DNA of 13,477 nt from the NCBI GenBank assembly GCA_027010905.1, contig JALVBA010000043.1:1-13477 (forward strand), in the 5' to 3' direction. Shown piece by piece: positions 13,470 to 13,477 of the stretch. The position numbers and the translations under genes were made by a program. Positions within the stretch are counted from its first letter, which is position 1; the number at the start of each line of letters is the position of its first letter. Source of the DNA: Marinilabiliaceae bacterium (GTDB lineage Bacteria; Bacteroidota; Bacteroidia; Bacteroidales; Marinilabiliaceae). The notes beneath the pieces were generated by a model. That model did not search any database. It worked only from the letters and a program-made list of their open reading frames with translations, and was not told the origin of the DNA.

Positions 13470-13477
13470 TATAAGAT

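Overview
The window looks like chromosomal DNA of a Bacteroidetes bacterium, most likely order Bacteroidales. Evidence: an LpxC-FabZ fusion protein; the gene order HD phosphohydrolase - lpxD - lpxC/fabZ - lpxA; a zapA - rny neighbourhood; several promoters of the Bacteroidetes sigma type (TTTG ... TAnnTTTG, the -7 box); and no Shine-Dalgarno sequences before the starts. I cannot name the genus. The DNA is AT-rich and most genes are core housekeeping genes. I see no transposase, integrase, CRISPR array, tRNA or rRNA.

Layout. (1) 1-684, +: a 5'-truncated RsmI-like SAM methyltransferase. (2) 685-988: a probable decayed gene for an exported protein, then the intrinsic terminator of rny. (3) 989-3244, -: a three-gene cluster transcribed as a short coiled-coil protein, zapA (cell division) and rny (membrane RNase Y). 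A promoter-like site with a perfect inverted repeat lies before rny. (4) 3341-5227, +: a YgiQ-type radical SAM protein, divergent from the zapA cluster across about 100 bp. (5) 5228-5508: an AT-rich leader with promoter-like boxes, a hairpin and direct repeats. (6) 5509-8076, +: a large secreted multidomain hydrolase, SGNH esterase - alpha/beta hydrolase - SGNH esterase - beta-rich tail. (7) 8077-8152: a convergent gap with a long imperfect hairpin. (8) 8153-11410, -: lpxD, lpxC/fabZ and lpxA, the early lipid A genes, tightly packed as one operon. (9) 11564-12799, -: an HD-domain phosphohydrolase. (10) 12800-13001: a divergent promoter region. (11) 13002-13469, +: rimP, preceded by a strong promoter and a terminator-like hairpin in its leader; nusA would be expected just beyond the window.

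How the parts fit. LpxA acylates UDP-GlcNAc, the LpxC half deacetylates it and LpxD adds the second acyl chain, while the FabZ half supplies hydroxyacyl-ACP chemistry for fatty acid synthesis. The zapA/coiled-coil pair probably acts on the FtsZ ring. RNase Y and RimP belong to RNA turnover and ribosome assembly. The triple-domain esterase is the most accessory-looking gene and is the main candidate for undescribed biochemistry. I found no convincing evidence of a wholly new multi-gene system.
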